Origin: Microbacterium gallinarum
GTDB taxonomy: Bacteria > Actinomycetota > Actinomycetes > Actinomycetales > Microbacteriaceae
NCBI RefSeq assembly: GCF_014837165.1
Contig: NZ_JACSPM010000003.1
Location: forward strand, 1 to 64,000
Reading direction: 5' to 3'
DNA: 64,000 nucleotides
A model generated the notes under the pieces. The model did no database searches and was not told the origin of the DNA. It was given only the letters and a program-made list of their open reading frames with translations. The position numbers and the translations under genes were made by a program. Below, piece after piece: positions 28,750 through 37,609 of the stretch; the stretch's first letter is position 1, and every line of letters begins with the position of its first letter.

Positions 28750-30630
28750 CTACGGCGCGGGGTAGTCCACGAGGTACTGCGGCGCGCCGGTGTTGGTGTT
28801 GTCTGCCTGACCGCCGACGCCGTTGACGACGTGCTGGATCGTGCCGGCGCTGAGGTTCACCGTCATGATGTGGTGAAGCTGCACGCCGGGCGTCTCCGGC
28901 ACCGAGAATCCGTTCGCCGTGATGATGGACGGGTTGTTCTGGTTGAAGACGTACACGCCGGCTCCGTCGAGGCGGTGGTTCTTCACCTTCGCGTCCACGA
29001 CGTAGCCCGGGTAGCCGAGCGTGCCGTCGGGCTGCGTCCAGTCCGCCTGGGTGGGCGGGTCGTACGGCAGCTCGTTCTGGTACAGGATCACGCGGCCGTT
29101 CTCGCCCTTCCAGAGCGTGTTGTACTTCTGGAAGTGCTCGACGAACAGGCCCGTCGCCGTGACGTTGTCGCCGTTGACGATGACCCCGTTCGTGCCGGTG
29201 TTGGTGGCCCAGCGCTCGTTATCGCCGTTGACGCCGTCGGTCGGGTCGAAGCCCTCGATGCCGTGGTCGCCGCGCCACACCCAGGTGTGGTCGATGAGCA
29301 CGTTGTCGGAGTTCACCTCGAGAGCGGTGGTCGTCTTGCCGATGTGCGGGCCGCCGACGCGGAAGTACACGTCGCTCAGCGTGATCGGGTTCGCGGCTCC
29401 CAGCGGCTTGCCGCCCTTCGCCTTGCCGACCCGCAGCAGAACGGGCGAGAGCTCGGTGCCGGCGTCGATGGTGACCCCGGCGATGACGATGCCCGCGGCA
29501 TCCTTCACCTCCAGCGGAACCGCACCGCCCACAGCCGTGAGCGTCGCGTGGCCGATGCCGAGCACGACTGTGTCGGCGCGCTTGACGTCGATCGTCTGGG
29601 CGATGTCGTAGACGCCGGGAGTGAGGAGCAGGTGCTGGCCGCGGGCGAGCGCGTTGTTGATGTCCTTCACCGAGTCACCGGGCTTCGCGATGAAGAAGTC
29701 GGTGATCGGGATGCTGCGCCCCGCCGTCATGCCGTCGGCCCAGCTCACCCCGCGGGTGTCGGACTGCGCCTCGGGCACGCGCACGTTGTAGCGACCCTCG
29801 TCGTCGACGTAGAGGTACGGCTTCTCGCGGCTGAGCGGAGTCTCGTCGATCGTCGTGTACGGCGGGTCGGGGAATCCGGCGTCATCGGGGGCGCCGACGA
29901 CACCGGAGAAGACCTGGTTCCAGACGCCGTTCGACCAGCCGGCGACCTCGCTGTTGCGCGTGAGCCACTGCTGCTGCGAGCCGCTCACGACGAACGGCAG
30001 GCGGGAGTCGGCGATGAACCCGCCGCTGGCGAACTGCGGGCCGGCGGTGCAGTAGTCCATGAGCGACAGGTTGGCGCCCGAGATGTCGAGTCGGCGCATC
30101 GATACGGCCTGCGACACCGCCCAGAAGTTCGCGCTGGCGCGGCATCCGTCGTCGTCGAGGCTGTTCACCTGCAGCGAGAGGTTCGAGATCGTCCGCCAGA
30201 AGTTGACGAGCGCGATGCAGTTGTCGGCGGTGAGGCAGCGGTTGTAGACCTCGATCGAGCCGTTGATGTCGACGTCGGTAGGGGAGGCGCCGAGCCCGGC
30301 GACCTCGGTGTAGTAGCCGACGTCGAACTGCAGCGGGTTGTCGGCGGTGCCGTACTGGCCCGGCAGGAAGTAGACCGCGCGGCGCACCGAGCTCATCTCG
30401 GCGTCGCGTTGCTGATCGGCCAGCGCGTCGAGCTCGGCTTCGATCTGGTCGACGGGAGTGTCGGGGCTGTACACGGTCACGTTCGGACCGAGGTCGGGGT
30501 CGAACGGGTCGACGGCACGCGGCGGCGCGGCCGCGGCCGGCGCAGCCATGAAGGCTCCGGCAACGAGTGTCGCGCCCGTGACGACGGCCGCGATCCGTGT
30601 TTTCCGGCGGTGGTGCGTGGGGGTGGTCAT
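28750..30630 (-). CDS. Secreted right-handed beta-helix protein (GH55/pectate-lyase-like)
   Basis: 626 aa. The signal peptide has a KTR-type basic start, a hydrophobic stretch and APAAAA near residue 35. The rest resembles actinobacterial proteins often labelled adenylyl cyclase or coagulation factor-like but built as a two-part beta-helix. Typical text is GQHLLLTPGVYDIAQTIDV, then LGIGHATL, NSDNVLIDHTWVWRGDHG and VNGDNVTATGLFVEH. The fold is shared with GH55 beta-1,3-glucanases and pectate lyases, so polysaccharide binding or cleavage is the best guess, without identified catalytic residues. A LacI-type operator upstream supports carbohydrate control. ATG 30630 has GAGAGA upstream. Confidence 0.75.
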   Translation of the reverse strand: MTTPTHHRRKTRIAAVVTGATLVAGAFMAAPAAAAPPRAVDPFDPDLGPNVTVYSPDTPVDQIEAELDALADQQRDAEMSSVRRAVYFLPGQYGTADNPLQFDVGYYTEVAGLGASPTDVDINGSIEVYNRCLTADNCIALVNFWRTISNLSLQVNSLDDDGCRASANFWAVSQAVSMRRLDISGANLSLMDYCTAGPQFASGGFIADSRLPFVVSGSQQQWLTRNSEVAGWSNGVWNQVFSGVVGAPDDAGFPDPPYTTIDETPLSREKPYLYVDDEGRYNVRVPEAQSDTRGVSWADGMTAGRSIPITDFFIAKPGDSVKDINNALARGQHLLLTPGVYDIAQTIDVKRADTVVLGIGHATLTAVGGAVPLEVKDAAGIVIAGVTIDAGTELSPVLLRVGKAKGGKPLGAANPITLSDVYFRVGGPHIGKTTTALEVNSDNVLIDHTWVWRGDHGIEGFDPTDGVNGDNERWATNTGTNGVIVNGDNVTATGLFVEHFQKYNTLWKGENGRVILYQNELPYDPPTQADWTQPDGTLGYPGYVVDAKVKNHRLDGAGVYVFNQNNPSIITANGFSVPETPGVQLHHIMTVNLSAGTIQHVVNGVGGQADNTNTGAPQYLVDYPAP

Positions 30631-30673
30631 GCGAATGTCTCTCTTCGTCGAGGGATGTCGCGCGGCAGGAATG

Positions 30674-30722
30674 CCGCCTACTTACAGGACAGTAACCAAA
30701 CTGTGGGAGCGGTTTCAAGGGC
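30674..30722 (-). promoter_or_regulatory. Promoter and CelR-like operator of the beta-helix gene
   Basis: On the minus strand TTGAAA (near 30718) and TACTGT (near 30692) are separated by 18 bases. Overlapping the -35 box, 30704-30717 reads TGGGAGCGGTTTCA on the plus strand. That matches the LacI-family pattern TGNAANCGNTTNCA at 9 of 10 fixed positions, and its left half equals that of the CelR/CebR-type operator TGGGAGCGCTCCCA. A sugar-responsive LacI-family repressor is inferred. Confidence 0.5.
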
Positions 30723-30781
30723 GAGTTTTCCGGGGAACCCTCGCCCGGCTCGGGCGCAGATCGCGGTCGCGGTAACAAAGA

Positions 30782-30818
30782 GAAGGGCGCCGCACCCTGG
30801 CCGGGTGCGGCGCCCTTC
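30782..30818 (-). terminator. Terminator after the small four-helix membrane protein gene
   Basis: A perfect 16-bp stem (arm GAAGGGCGCCGCACCC) with a 5-base loop lies 22 bases past the stop at 30840. On the minus strand it is followed by TCTTTGTT. Confidence 0.85.
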
Positions 30819-30839
30819 GTGCTCGGCGGTCGGCTGAGG

Positions 30840-31241
30840 TCAGCCTTCCTGGAGCTCCCGACCGTGCACGGTCAGGGCGTAGATGATGATGACGTCGAGC
30901 GCGATCACGATGAGCGCCCACCACGGCTGCACGCTGAAGAACGCGAGCTGGCTGATGGCGTTGAGGGCGACGAGGATGACCGCGATCACCCGGGCCCACG
31001 CGGCCCCGCGGAGCACGAAGATGCCGACCACGAGGATCACGATGCCGAGGATGAGGTGCCACCATCCCCAGATCTCGACGTCGAACAGGAAGGTGCCCGC
31101 CTCGGAGGACACCGCCCACTTCTCGACGGGCGACAGGACGGCATTCAGGCCGTTGAGCGCCGCGAGGGCTCCGGCGATGATCATGAGGATGCCGGCGAAG
31201 ACTGCCCAGCCCGCCCATCCGGTGCGCTGCGTGTTGGACAT
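30840..31241 (-). CDS. Small four-helix membrane protein (DUF7144-like)
   Basis: 133 aa with four hydrophobic helices and short loops. Text such as GWAGWAVFAGILMIIAGAL, VEIWGWWHLILGI and GAAWARVIAVILV is typical of a small actinobacterial membrane family seen as DUF7144; the name is from memory. Start at 31241 has AAGGGAT about 9 bases upstream; the frame is open to 31313. A strong terminator follows, so it is a single-gene unit. Function unknown. Confidence 0.7.
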   Translation of the reverse strand: MSNTQRTGWAGWAVFAGILMIIAGALAALNGLNAVLSPVEKWAVSSEAGTFLFDVEIWGWWHLILGIVILVVGIFVLRGAAWARVIAVILVALNAISQLAFFSVQPWWALIVIALDVIIIYALTVHGRELQEG

Positions 31242-31346
31242 GATGTCGATCCCTTCGGACGGTGAGATCGGCGAGGGTGCGATCTCTGGCGACTTCATCG
31301 TTCTGCACGCCATGGCGGTGCTGCGTCACCCGCCTCGGGTGAAAGG

Positions 31347-31952
31347 TCAGAAGTCGATCCGCATGGCGAGTCGGCGCTTTGTGGGGTGGGCGACCTCGCG
31401 GAATCCTGCGGCCAGGAACGGTCCGACGGGGCCGACGTTGAGTTCGTCCCAGATGATCTGCGCACCGCCCGTCACGAGCGGGTAGCCCTCGATCGCCGAT
31501 GCGCCACGTTCGCGGGCGAACTCGACGGCAGCAGCGACGAGCGGGTAGGTGAGGCGCTCGCCGCGGTGCCCCTTGCGGACGATCATGCACGCGATCGCCC
31601 AGACTGTCGTGTCGTCCTTGTCTTCGGAGCGGCCCTTCCACGGCACGGGCGAGCCGCGCAGCCGGCCGTACACCCCGCGGCGGTCGACCGCGCACCAGGC
31701 GACGGGCTCCTCGCCCCGGTAGGCGACGATGCCGATGGTCTCGGTCGCCCGGGGGTCGCCGCAGTGGGTCTCCTCGCGCAGGATCGCGCCGCGCTCGGCG
31801 ACGGGCATGTACCACCAGTCGTGGTCGCCGAGTCGCTGCCGCTGGCACTGGCACTGCCCGGCGGTGCCGGTGAGGATCGCCTGCAGGTCATCCCACGAGG
31901 CTTCGTTGGCGGGGACGATGCGCAGGTCGCGCGTGGTGCCGGCTGCATCCAT
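31347..31952 (-). CDS. GNAT family N-acetyltransferase, paralogue of the gene at 18521
   Basis: 201 aa. The acetyl-CoA loop lies in ACMIVRKGHRGERLTYPLV near residue 118, followed by a core helix EFARERGASAIEGYPL. It shares with the first GNAT gene an N-terminal QCQCQ segment, WAI/VSC-type spacing and the ending FLAAGFREVA, so they are duplicates that diverged. Start at 31952 is fixed by a -10 box 6 bases upstream. Substrate unknown. Confidence 0.85.
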   Translation of the reverse strand: MDAAGTTRDLRIVPANEASWDDLQAILTGTAGQCQCQRQRLGDHDWWYMPVAERGAILREETHCGDPRATETIGIVAYRGEEPVAWCAVDRRGVYGRLRGSPVPWKGRSEDKDDTTVWAIACMIVRKGHRGERLTYPLVAAAVEFARERGASAIEGYPLVTGGAQIIWDELNVGPVGPFLAAGFREVAHPTKRRLAMRIDF

Positions 31953-31958
31953 GGGGTC

Positions 31959-31964
31959 AGGGTA
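31959..31964 (-). promoter_or_regulatory. -10 box TACCCT of the second GNAT gene, leaderless
   Basis: TACCCT on the minus strand ends 6 bases before the ATG at 31952. Confidence 0.4.
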
Positions 31965-32101
31965 GACCCCGGTGCGGACAGTCGCGTCAGTCCCGGTGAG
32001 AGCCGCCCCGCCACACGCCTGACGCCTACGCCGCCCGCCGGGCCTGCCACCTGCGCCAGCCTCCAGACGCCTGCCGACTACTCCCGCCACACGCCCGTCG
32101 C

Positions 32102-33559
32102 TTACGCCGCCCACCCGAACCGCGCCTTGCCGCCGAGTCTCGGAACCCGCCCGGGATCGACGTGCGCCGGCGGGATGAACCACACCCGCCCGTCGACCCC
32201 GCGACCCTCGATCTCGATCTCCCACCCGTTGTCGTGGATGCGATGGTGGCAGGTCTCGCAGAGCAGGACGCCGTTGTCGAGGTCGGTCGGTCCGGCATCC
32301 CGCGCCCACCATCGGATGTGATGCGCCTTCGTCATGCCGGGCGGCAGACCGCACATCGCACAGCCGCCATCGCGCTCAGCCAGAGCCAGCCGCTGGGTGG
32401 GGGTGAAGAGGCGCCTGCGGCGGCCCCAGTCGAGGATCTCGCTTCGGGAGCCGAGAACCCACGGGATCACGCCGCCCGACGCCGCCATGCGCCGGGCGGT
32501 GGCGATCGACACCGGGCGTTCGATGCCGTCGATGGTTGCGCTGCCCGTGCCGTCTCGCAGATCGCTGAGAGTGACGCGGACGATGACCGTCGCACCCTCG
32601 ATCGGCTGATCGGCGGAGCCGCAGCCCAGCAGGTGCGACGCGAGGAGCACGAGGGCGTCGGCCTGGCGCTGGGGGAGTGTGCGACGCGGTGTATCGGCAT
32701 CGGCGGGTGAGGCGACAGAGGCAGCCGCCACGCCGGAGCGGTGATCGCCGGTGCCGTGCCGATCGCCATCGCGCGCAGCATCCGATTCATCCGTGCCGAC
32801 GCCACCGGCGCACGCACGCTCGCTGCGGAACTCGGCCGTCACAATGGCATCGAGGGCGGCCTTGACCGGCGCAGCCGACTCGGGGTCGAGCTTGGCGTTG
32901 AGGTGCACCATGCCACCGCGCTCGAACATCAGCAGGCTGCGCTCGCCGCGGAGCTGCTGCTCCTGCGGCTCGAGGCCGTCGGGGTCGAGCCAGGCTTCAG
33001 CGCGTGCGACGAGCTTGCCGACCTGGTCGAGGGCGAGCCCTTGGGCTTGCGCGCAGAGCATCCGCTCGGCCTGGTCGCGCTCGTCGAGGCCGGCGCGCAG
33101 CGCCACCCGGTCGAGCATCGAGATGATGACCGACGCCGCGGGCATGCCGATGCGCCCGGCAGAGAGGGCCTCGGCGACGTGAGGGTGGCGGGCCGGGGCA
33201 TCCGCTCCCGTGAACGTGCGACGAGGAGCGGTGGCTTCGCCGACGGCGACGAGTCTCGCGGCGTCGCCGACCGTGGTGCCGGTGGTGGCGGCGATGAGCA
33301 CAGCGGGGCTGCGGTAGCCGTTCTTCTTGGCGAGCCCCTCGGAGCCGAGTTCGGGGCGTGACTGCCGCGCGATCTCGGACGCCACCCGCGCGTGGACAGC
33401 CTCGACGCGTCGACGCAGTGCACCGATCGCGTTGTTGAGGGACACAAGTTCGGCGTGATCGAGAGTATCGACATCGACGTGGGTGCCGCGCGGATCGGTG
33501 GCCCAGACATCCGTCACCATCGCCAACGCATCGGCGAGACCGCCGATCGGATCGTCCAT
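32102..33559 (-). CDS. DUF222/13E12 family HNH endonuclease-like protein
   Basis: 485 aa. A long helical DUF222 (13E12 repeat) region occupies the first 330 residues, including GRIGMPAASVIISML and AEAWLDPDGLEP. The C-terminal HNH domain (about residues 400-445) has CAMCGLPP, AHHIRWWARDAGPT, DNGVLLCETCHHRIHDNGW, with the Cys pairs and His residues of a zinc-bound HNH fold. These multicopy actinobacterial proteins may be mobile or repair-related; their role is unsettled. An Arg/Asp-rich low-complexity insert sits near residues 250-285. ATG 33559 is the first plausible start; the frame is open to 33685. Confidence 0.85.
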   Translation of the reverse strand: MDDPIGGLADALAMVTDVWATDPRGTHVDVDTLDHAELVSLNNAIGALRRRVEAVHARVASEIARQSRPELGSEGLAKKNGYRSPAVLIAATTGTTVGDAARLVAVGEATAPRRTFTGADAPARHPHVAEALSAGRIGMPAASVIISMLDRVALRAGLDERDQAERMLCAQAQGLALDQVGKLVARAEAWLDPDGLEPQEQQLRGERSLLMFERGGMVHLNAKLDPESAAPVKAALDAIVTAEFRSERACAGGVGTDESDAARDGDRHGTGDHRSGVAAASVASPADADTPRRTLPQRQADALVLLASHLLGCGSADQPIEGATVIVRVTLSDLRDGTGSATIDGIERPVSIATARRMAASGGVIPWVLGSRSEILDWGRRRRLFTPTQRLALAERDGGCAMCGLPPGMTKAHHIRWWARDAGPTDLDNGVLLCETCHHRIHDNGWEIEIEGRGVDGRVWFIPPAHVDPGRVPRLGGKARFGWAA

Positions 33560-33735
33560 AGATTCGAAGATGACAGTGCCTCCCGTCTGCGCGCGATTGA
33601 CCAATCTGCCGCTATCGGGCCGCTTCTTCAGCGGTTGGGCACTTCCGACACGAACAAATATACTACTAGCGGGAACGTGAAGCAAGGATTTCTCGAAACT
33701 TCGGCGCCGCGCCGAGCCGTCGTGCGGGGCGAGAG

Positions 33736-33741
33736 TATGGT
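33736..33741 (+). promoter_or_regulatory. -10 box TATGGT of the glycosyltransferase gene
   Basis: TATGGT predicts transcription at about 33748, exactly the second GTG of the frame, which decides that start over GTG 33742. Confidence 0.45.
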
Positions 33742-33747
33742 GTGCGT

Positions 33748-34560
33748 GTGCCCCTCGTCCCTCGTGTCACGGTCGTCATCCCGTGCCGGAACGATGCCGA
33801 TTTCCTCGATGCCTGCCTGACCGCGCTCGAGCAGCAGACCCATCCGGCCGACCGCGTGATCGTCGTCGACAACGGCAGCACGGATGACTCGGCAGACGTC
33901 GCACGGCGGCACGGCGCGGTCCTGGTCGAGGAGGAGAGGGTGGGGGTGTGGCCGGCCGCGGCGCGCGGGTACGACGAGGCGATGTCCGACGCCGACGTCA
34001 TCGCCCGGCTCGACGCCGACTCACGGCCGCATCCCGACTGGATCGCCCGGCTCGTACGCGCATTCGTGTCAGATCCGGGCCTCGGCGTGCTCACCGGCGG
34101 CGCGGAGTTCTACGGTGGCAGCCCCCTCACCAACTATCTCGGCGAGCGCTGGTACATCGGCGGTGGCCACTACTGGGTGCGCAAGTGGCTGGGCGTGCCG
34201 CTCGTCTTCGGATCGAACTTCGCGATGCGCTCGACCGTCTGGGAGCGCATGCGCGACCGCGTCGATCGCGACAACGGTGCGATCCACGACGACCTCGACC
34301 TCTCGATTCGGCTGCGTCCTGCGGACGGCGTGCGCTACGACCCGCAACTGCTCATGCCGGTCTCGGCGCGTCCGCTGCAGACGGTCGGCGGACTCTCGCG
34401 CCGGATCTTCAAGGTTGCGACGACCTTCGCCGCGAGCTGGCCCGAAGGCGCATCGTGGCGCCGCCGTGAAGAGAGTACGAGCAGAGCGGATGCCGCGGCC
34501 GGCGTCACCGACGAGTGGACGCCCGACACCGACGACTGGGCACCTGAATTCGGGCGCTGA
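33748..34560 (+). CDS. Family 2 glycosyltransferase
   Basis: 270 aa. GT-A motifs are visible: RVTVVIPCRNDADFLDACL at the start, VVDNGSTDDSADV (nucleotide-binding Asp), ARLDADSRPHPDWI (DxD metal site), and a later DDLDLSIRL that fits the catalytic base region. It transfers a sugar from a nucleotide donor, probably on the cytoplasmic face of the membrane. Neither acceptor nor other glycan genes are nearby. The C-terminal 40 residues are Trp/Asp/Glu-rich and look disordered. Confidence 0.88.
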   Translation: MPLVPRVTVVIPCRNDADFLDACLTALEQQTHPADRVIVVDNGSTDDSADVARRHGAVLVEEERVGVWPAAARGYDEAMSDADVIARLDADSRPHPDWIARLVRAFVSDPGLGVLTGGAEFYGGSPLTNYLGERWYIGGGHYWVRKWLGVPLVFGSNFAMRSTVWERMRDRVDRDNGAIHDDLDLSIRLRPADGVRYDPQLLMPVSARPLQTVGGLSRRIFKVATTFAASWPEGASWRRREESTSRADAAAGVTDEWTPDTDDWAPEFGR

Positions 34561-34635
34561 CGCATCGGCCCCGGTGTCGATGCCGGTGCGGAGCGCTTTC
34601 CGGCGTTCCGTGCCCCGGCCCCACCGCGGACACCC

Positions 34636-34664
34636 TTGACACGCGCACCTGGCGGGTGGAACAT
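34636..34664 (+). promoter_or_regulatory. Promoter of the secreted PxKF protein gene
   Basis: TTGACA at 34636 is followed after 17 bases by GAACAT, predicting a leader of about 60 bases. The leader carries AAGGGGG before the ATG at 34731. Confidence 0.4.
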
Positions 34665-34730
34665 GTGCGCCAAGCGACCTGGGGTCGCTGCTCGGAGCGC
34701 TGGGGAAGCGCCGAACGCAAGGGGGCCGAC

Positions 34731-36416
34731 ATGGCCGTTTCACGTACCCGCGCGCGCACAGCCTCGGCGGTCGTTCTGGCCGCCGCGCTGCTGACCGCCG
34801 GACTGACCGCCGCCCCGGCGATGGCCGAAGATCCGCCACTCGACTGGACGACCGTAGCCGGATATCCGAAGTCGGTCAACGAGGTCACGGTGACCTGGCA
34901 GACGGCGATGTCGTCGACCACGTCGCCCTTCGGCGGAGCCGAACTGCAGGAGCCGCTTCCGCTGATCCGCGCCGACTTCGTCAACGACTCAGGCGAGACG
35001 AAGCATTTCGGTCTGGGGATGGACCTGACCGAGCAGGGCGTGGTCGATCCGCTCTGGGAACTCGAAACGTGGGGCGTCACCGAAGAAGCGGTGGGCGGTT
35101 TCATCGACACCTTCTGGCTCAGCCTCGATCCCGGCGAGTCGTTCTCGACCGACGATGGTGAGGGAAACGTGTGGTCCATGGCCTTGCCGATGTGGACCGG
35201 CCACACGATGCGCATCTTCGAGCTGAGCGAGCCGCCTATCGACGGCGTGACACCTCTCGTCGCGACGCTCGACTCTCTCGTCGTGCCGGGCCGATTCGTC
35301 GGCGCGAACCTCGAGAGTCTCGTCGTCGATGACATCTCCGCTCTCATCGGCGAACGCGCGTCGGTCGACGGCGGCGGCGGGTCGCCTGATCTCTTCCCCG
35401 GCCTGTCGGCGACGGCGACCGCGTCCGGACTCACTCCCGGGGAACAGCTCGAGCTGTGGATCGCGCCGAATCTGGACTACTTCTACTTCTTCCTGCTCGG
35501 CGGCGGTCTGCCGGTCAATGCGACGCACGTCGGCACCGACATCGTCGCGGCAGACGGCACCCTCACCGCGGACTTCACGCTGCCCGCATCGCTGCCCTAC
35601 GGCACCTATCAGCTCGTCATCGGCGACTCGGCCGAGCGGTACTGGCCGGCGGGAAGCTATGGCGACTTCCTGGTGACGGAGCCGCCGAACGCAGAGTCGG
35701 CAGAGACCCAGCCGGGGGCGGACACCGCCGACATCCCACTCGGATCCACTTCCGCGAGCATCACCTACCCCGCCACCGCGTCGGGTGGAACGACGACCGT
35801 GACCGTCACCGGCACCGGTCCGGCGCCCGACGGCTTCCAGCTCGTGGGGGGCGGCATCCCGCTCTACTTCCACATCTCCACGACGGCGACCTTCACCGAG
35901 CCGGTGGAGGTGTGCTTCACCTACAGCACGGCGAATCTGCCCGGCGATCCGCCGTGGCTCCACCACTACGACAGCGCGCAGGGCCGGTGGTTCAACATCA
36001 CGACGACCCGTGAGCCGGGCAGGGTGTGCGGCGCCACGACGAGCTTCTCGCCCTTCGCCCTGGGCTTCCCCGACACCTTCGACTTCGACGGCTTCTTCGC
36101 CCCGGTGTCGATGGCGGAGCCGAACGTCGCCAAGGCGGGTCAGGCCATCCCGGTGTCGTTCTCGCTCGGCGGCGACCAGGGACTCGAGGTCGTGACGTCG
36201 GCGAAGTTCGTGATCGAGGGAACGGACGCCAACCCGGCCGGCGAGCTGCTCGACGCCGTGACCGCCGGACGCAGCGGGCTCACCTACGACGCGAGCGCCG
36301 ACCGCTACACCTACGTCTGGAAGACCGACAAGGCGTGGGCGAAGAAGACCGGTCAGTTCGTGCTGACGTTGAGCGACGGCACGACCCACACCTTCGACGT
36401 GAGCTTCAAGAAGTAG
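34731..36416 (+). CDS. Large secreted beta-domain protein with PxKF-type C-terminus
   Basis: 561 aa. A signal peptide (residues 1-32, ending APAMA) is followed by several beta-sandwich-like segments rich in Thr, Gly and Asp. The last 100 residues carry NVAKAGQAIPVSFSLGGDQG and end TFDVSFKK, resembling the PxKF domain of actinobacterial surface proteins. No sortase motif, membrane tail or catalytic signature is visible, so it is probably released or loosely bound. It may be an adhesin or envelope structural protein; that is inference. ATG 34731 has AAGGGGG 6 bases upstream. Confidence 0.7.
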   Translation: MAVSRTRARTASAVVLAAALLTAGLTAAPAMAEDPPLDWTTVAGYPKSVNEVTVTWQTAMSSTTSPFGGAELQEPLPLIRADFVNDSGETKHFGLGMDLTEQGVVDPLWELETWGVTEEAVGGFIDTFWLSLDPGESFSTDDGEGNVWSMALPMWTGHTMRIFELSEPPIDGVTPLVATLDSLVVPGRFVGANLESLVVDDISALIGERASVDGGGGSPDLFPGLSATATASGLTPGEQLELWIAPNLDYFYFFLLGGGLPVNATHVGTDIVAADGTLTADFTLPASLPYGTYQLVIGDSAERYWPAGSYGDFLVTEPPNAESAETQPGADTADIPLGSTSASITYPATASGGTTTVTVTGTGPAPDGFQLVGGGIPLYFHISTTATFTEPVEVCFTYSTANLPGDPPWLHHYDSAQGRWFNITTTREPGRVCGATTSFSPFALGFPDTFDFDGFFAPVSMAEPNVAKAGQAIPVSFSLGGDQGLEVVTSAKFVIEGTDANPAGELLDAVTAGRSGLTYDASADRYTYVWKTDKAWAKKTGQFVLTLSDGTTHTFDVSFKK

Positions 36417-36443
36417 CCCTGCCGCCGCGTCGGCGCCCTGCGC

Positions 36444-36449
36444 TACGGT
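36444..36449 (+). promoter_or_regulatory. -10 box TACGGT of the SRPBCC gene, leaderless
   Basis: TACGGT ends 7 bases before the ATG at 36457. Confidence 0.45.
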
Positions 36450-36456
36450 GACGGGC

Positions 36457-36882
36457 ATGTTCGAGATGATCGAGAGCGCGCTCGTGGCGGCATCCGTCGA
36501 AGAGGTCTGGAGTGATCTGACGGATGCCTCGCGGCTGGCCGAGTGGTACTGGCCGCCGCGCCTCGAGGCCGAGGTCGTCGTCGAGCCGGTCGAGCTCGGG
36601 CGGTGGGAGGTCCGCTCGCAGGTCGCCGGCCTCGCCGTGCTGGGCCGCGTGCTCGCCGCCGAACCGCCGTCGCGGCTGCGGCTGGAGTGGCGGTGGGAGG
36701 GTGAGGACCACACGACCGACGCCGAGCTCACGCTCGAGAGAGCCGCGGATGCCTCGACCCGGGTGATCGTGCGTCACTCCGGGTTCGTGTCGGCCGACGA
36801 GCGCGACAACCACATCGAGGGCTGGTCGAACTGCCTGCAGCGGCTCGTCGATCGCCATGGCGGGGTCGCGGCGTTCGGGTAG
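36457..36882 (+). CDS. SRPBCC/AHA1-like domain protein
   Basis: 141 aa, one START-like alpha/beta barrel. Family text includes VEEVWSDLTDASRLAEWYWPP at the N-terminus, WRWEGEDH in the middle and GWSNCLQRLVDRHG at the end. Such proteins bind hydrophobic ligands or act as small co-factors of stress regulators. The end overlaps the next gene by 26 bases, suggesting an operon with the membrane protein. Function not assignable. Confidence 0.8.
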   Translation: MFEMIESALVAASVEEVWSDLTDASRLAEWYWPPRLEAEVVVEPVELGRWEVRSQVAGLAVLGRVLAAEPPSRLRLEWRWEGEDHTTDAELTLERAADASTRVIVRHSGFVSADERDNHIEGWSNCLQRLVDRHGGVAAFG

Positions 36883-37300
36883 AGAGCACCCGCGACTGTG
36901 GGGACGGGTGCTCTTCGCGCTGATCTGGACCGTCGGCGTGCTCGGTGCCTTGCTGCTGCTGTGGTGGGGCATCTACCGGCTGCGTCCGGTCGAGATGCAG
37001 CCGCAGGTGTGCGTGGTCAACGACGCGATGGTGCTGATGATCGGCGCCCTGGCGCTGGCGATGGTGGCCGCGATCGGCTGGCTGATCATGGGATCAGGCG
37101 CCTGGTGCACGATGGTGGCGGCGCCGGGCTTCGTCACCACGGCACTCGTGCTGGCGTTCCCCTGCTCGTTCCTGCCGCAGCTCGTCCTGCCGTTCCTGTC
37201 GATGGTCGCGGTCGGCTCGATCGTGCCCATCGTCTGGCTGTACTTCGCCGGCAGCGGGGGACCGGCGACGGGGTCGGACCGCGTCGGCGGTGGTGAGTAG
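36857..37300 (+). CDS. Hypothetical four-helix membrane protein
   Basis: 147 aa. Four hydrophobic segments start with RVLFALIWTVGVLGALLLLW near residue 17 and continue with AMVLMIGALALAMVAAIGWL and two more near the C-terminus. Four scattered Cys residues occur. The start lies within the SRPBCC gene, and no RBS is stronger elsewhere. I recognise no family. Confidence 0.65.
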   Translation: MAGSRRSGREHPRLWGRVLFALIWTVGVLGALLLLWWGIYRLRPVEMQPQVCVVNDAMVLMIGALALAMVAAIGWLIMGSGAWCTMVAAPGFVTTALVLAFPCSFLPQLVLPFLSMVAVGSIVPIVWLYFAGSGGPATGSDRVGGGE

Positions 37301-37303
37301 CCT
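37298..37303 (+). promoter_or_regulatory. -10 box TAGCCT of the DUF1905 gene, leaderless
   Basis: TAGCCT overlaps the preceding stop region and ends 6 bases before the ATG at 37310. Confidence 0.45.
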
Positions 37304-37309
37304 CGGAGC

Positions 37310-37609
37310 ATGATCATCGAGTTCGAGGGCGAGATCTTCCGGTGGGACGCCCGCGACGACTCGGCCTGGTTCTTCACGGCCGTGCCGCCCGAGCTGAGCG
37401 AAGACATCCGCGAGATCCCGCGGCCCTACCGCGGCTTCGGCTCGGTGCGGGTGCGTGCGCGCGTCGGCGGCTCGGAGTGGTCGACGTCGATCTTCCCGTC
37501 GTCGCAGAGCGGCTCGTACGTGCTGCCGCTGAAGAAGGCGGTGCGGGATGCCGAGGGCTTGGTCGACGGCGGCCCGGTGCTCGTGCGCCTCGACGTGCTG
37601 GACGGCTGA
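37310..37609 (+). CDS. DUF1905 domain protein
   Basis: 99 aa. Family text includes EFEGEIFRWDARDDSAWFF at the start, RGFGSVRVRARVGGSEWSTS, and SQSGSYVLPLKKAVRDAEG, which together define DUF1905 proteins (small beta-barrels of about 100 residues). No catalytic residues are known for the family, and function is unknown. It is the last gene before the pilus region. Confidence 0.85.
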   Translation: MIIEFEGEIFRWDARDDSAWFFTAVPPELSEDIREIPRPYRGFGSVRVRARVGGSEWSTSIFPSSQSGSYVLPLKKAVRDAEGLVDGGPVLVRLDVLDG

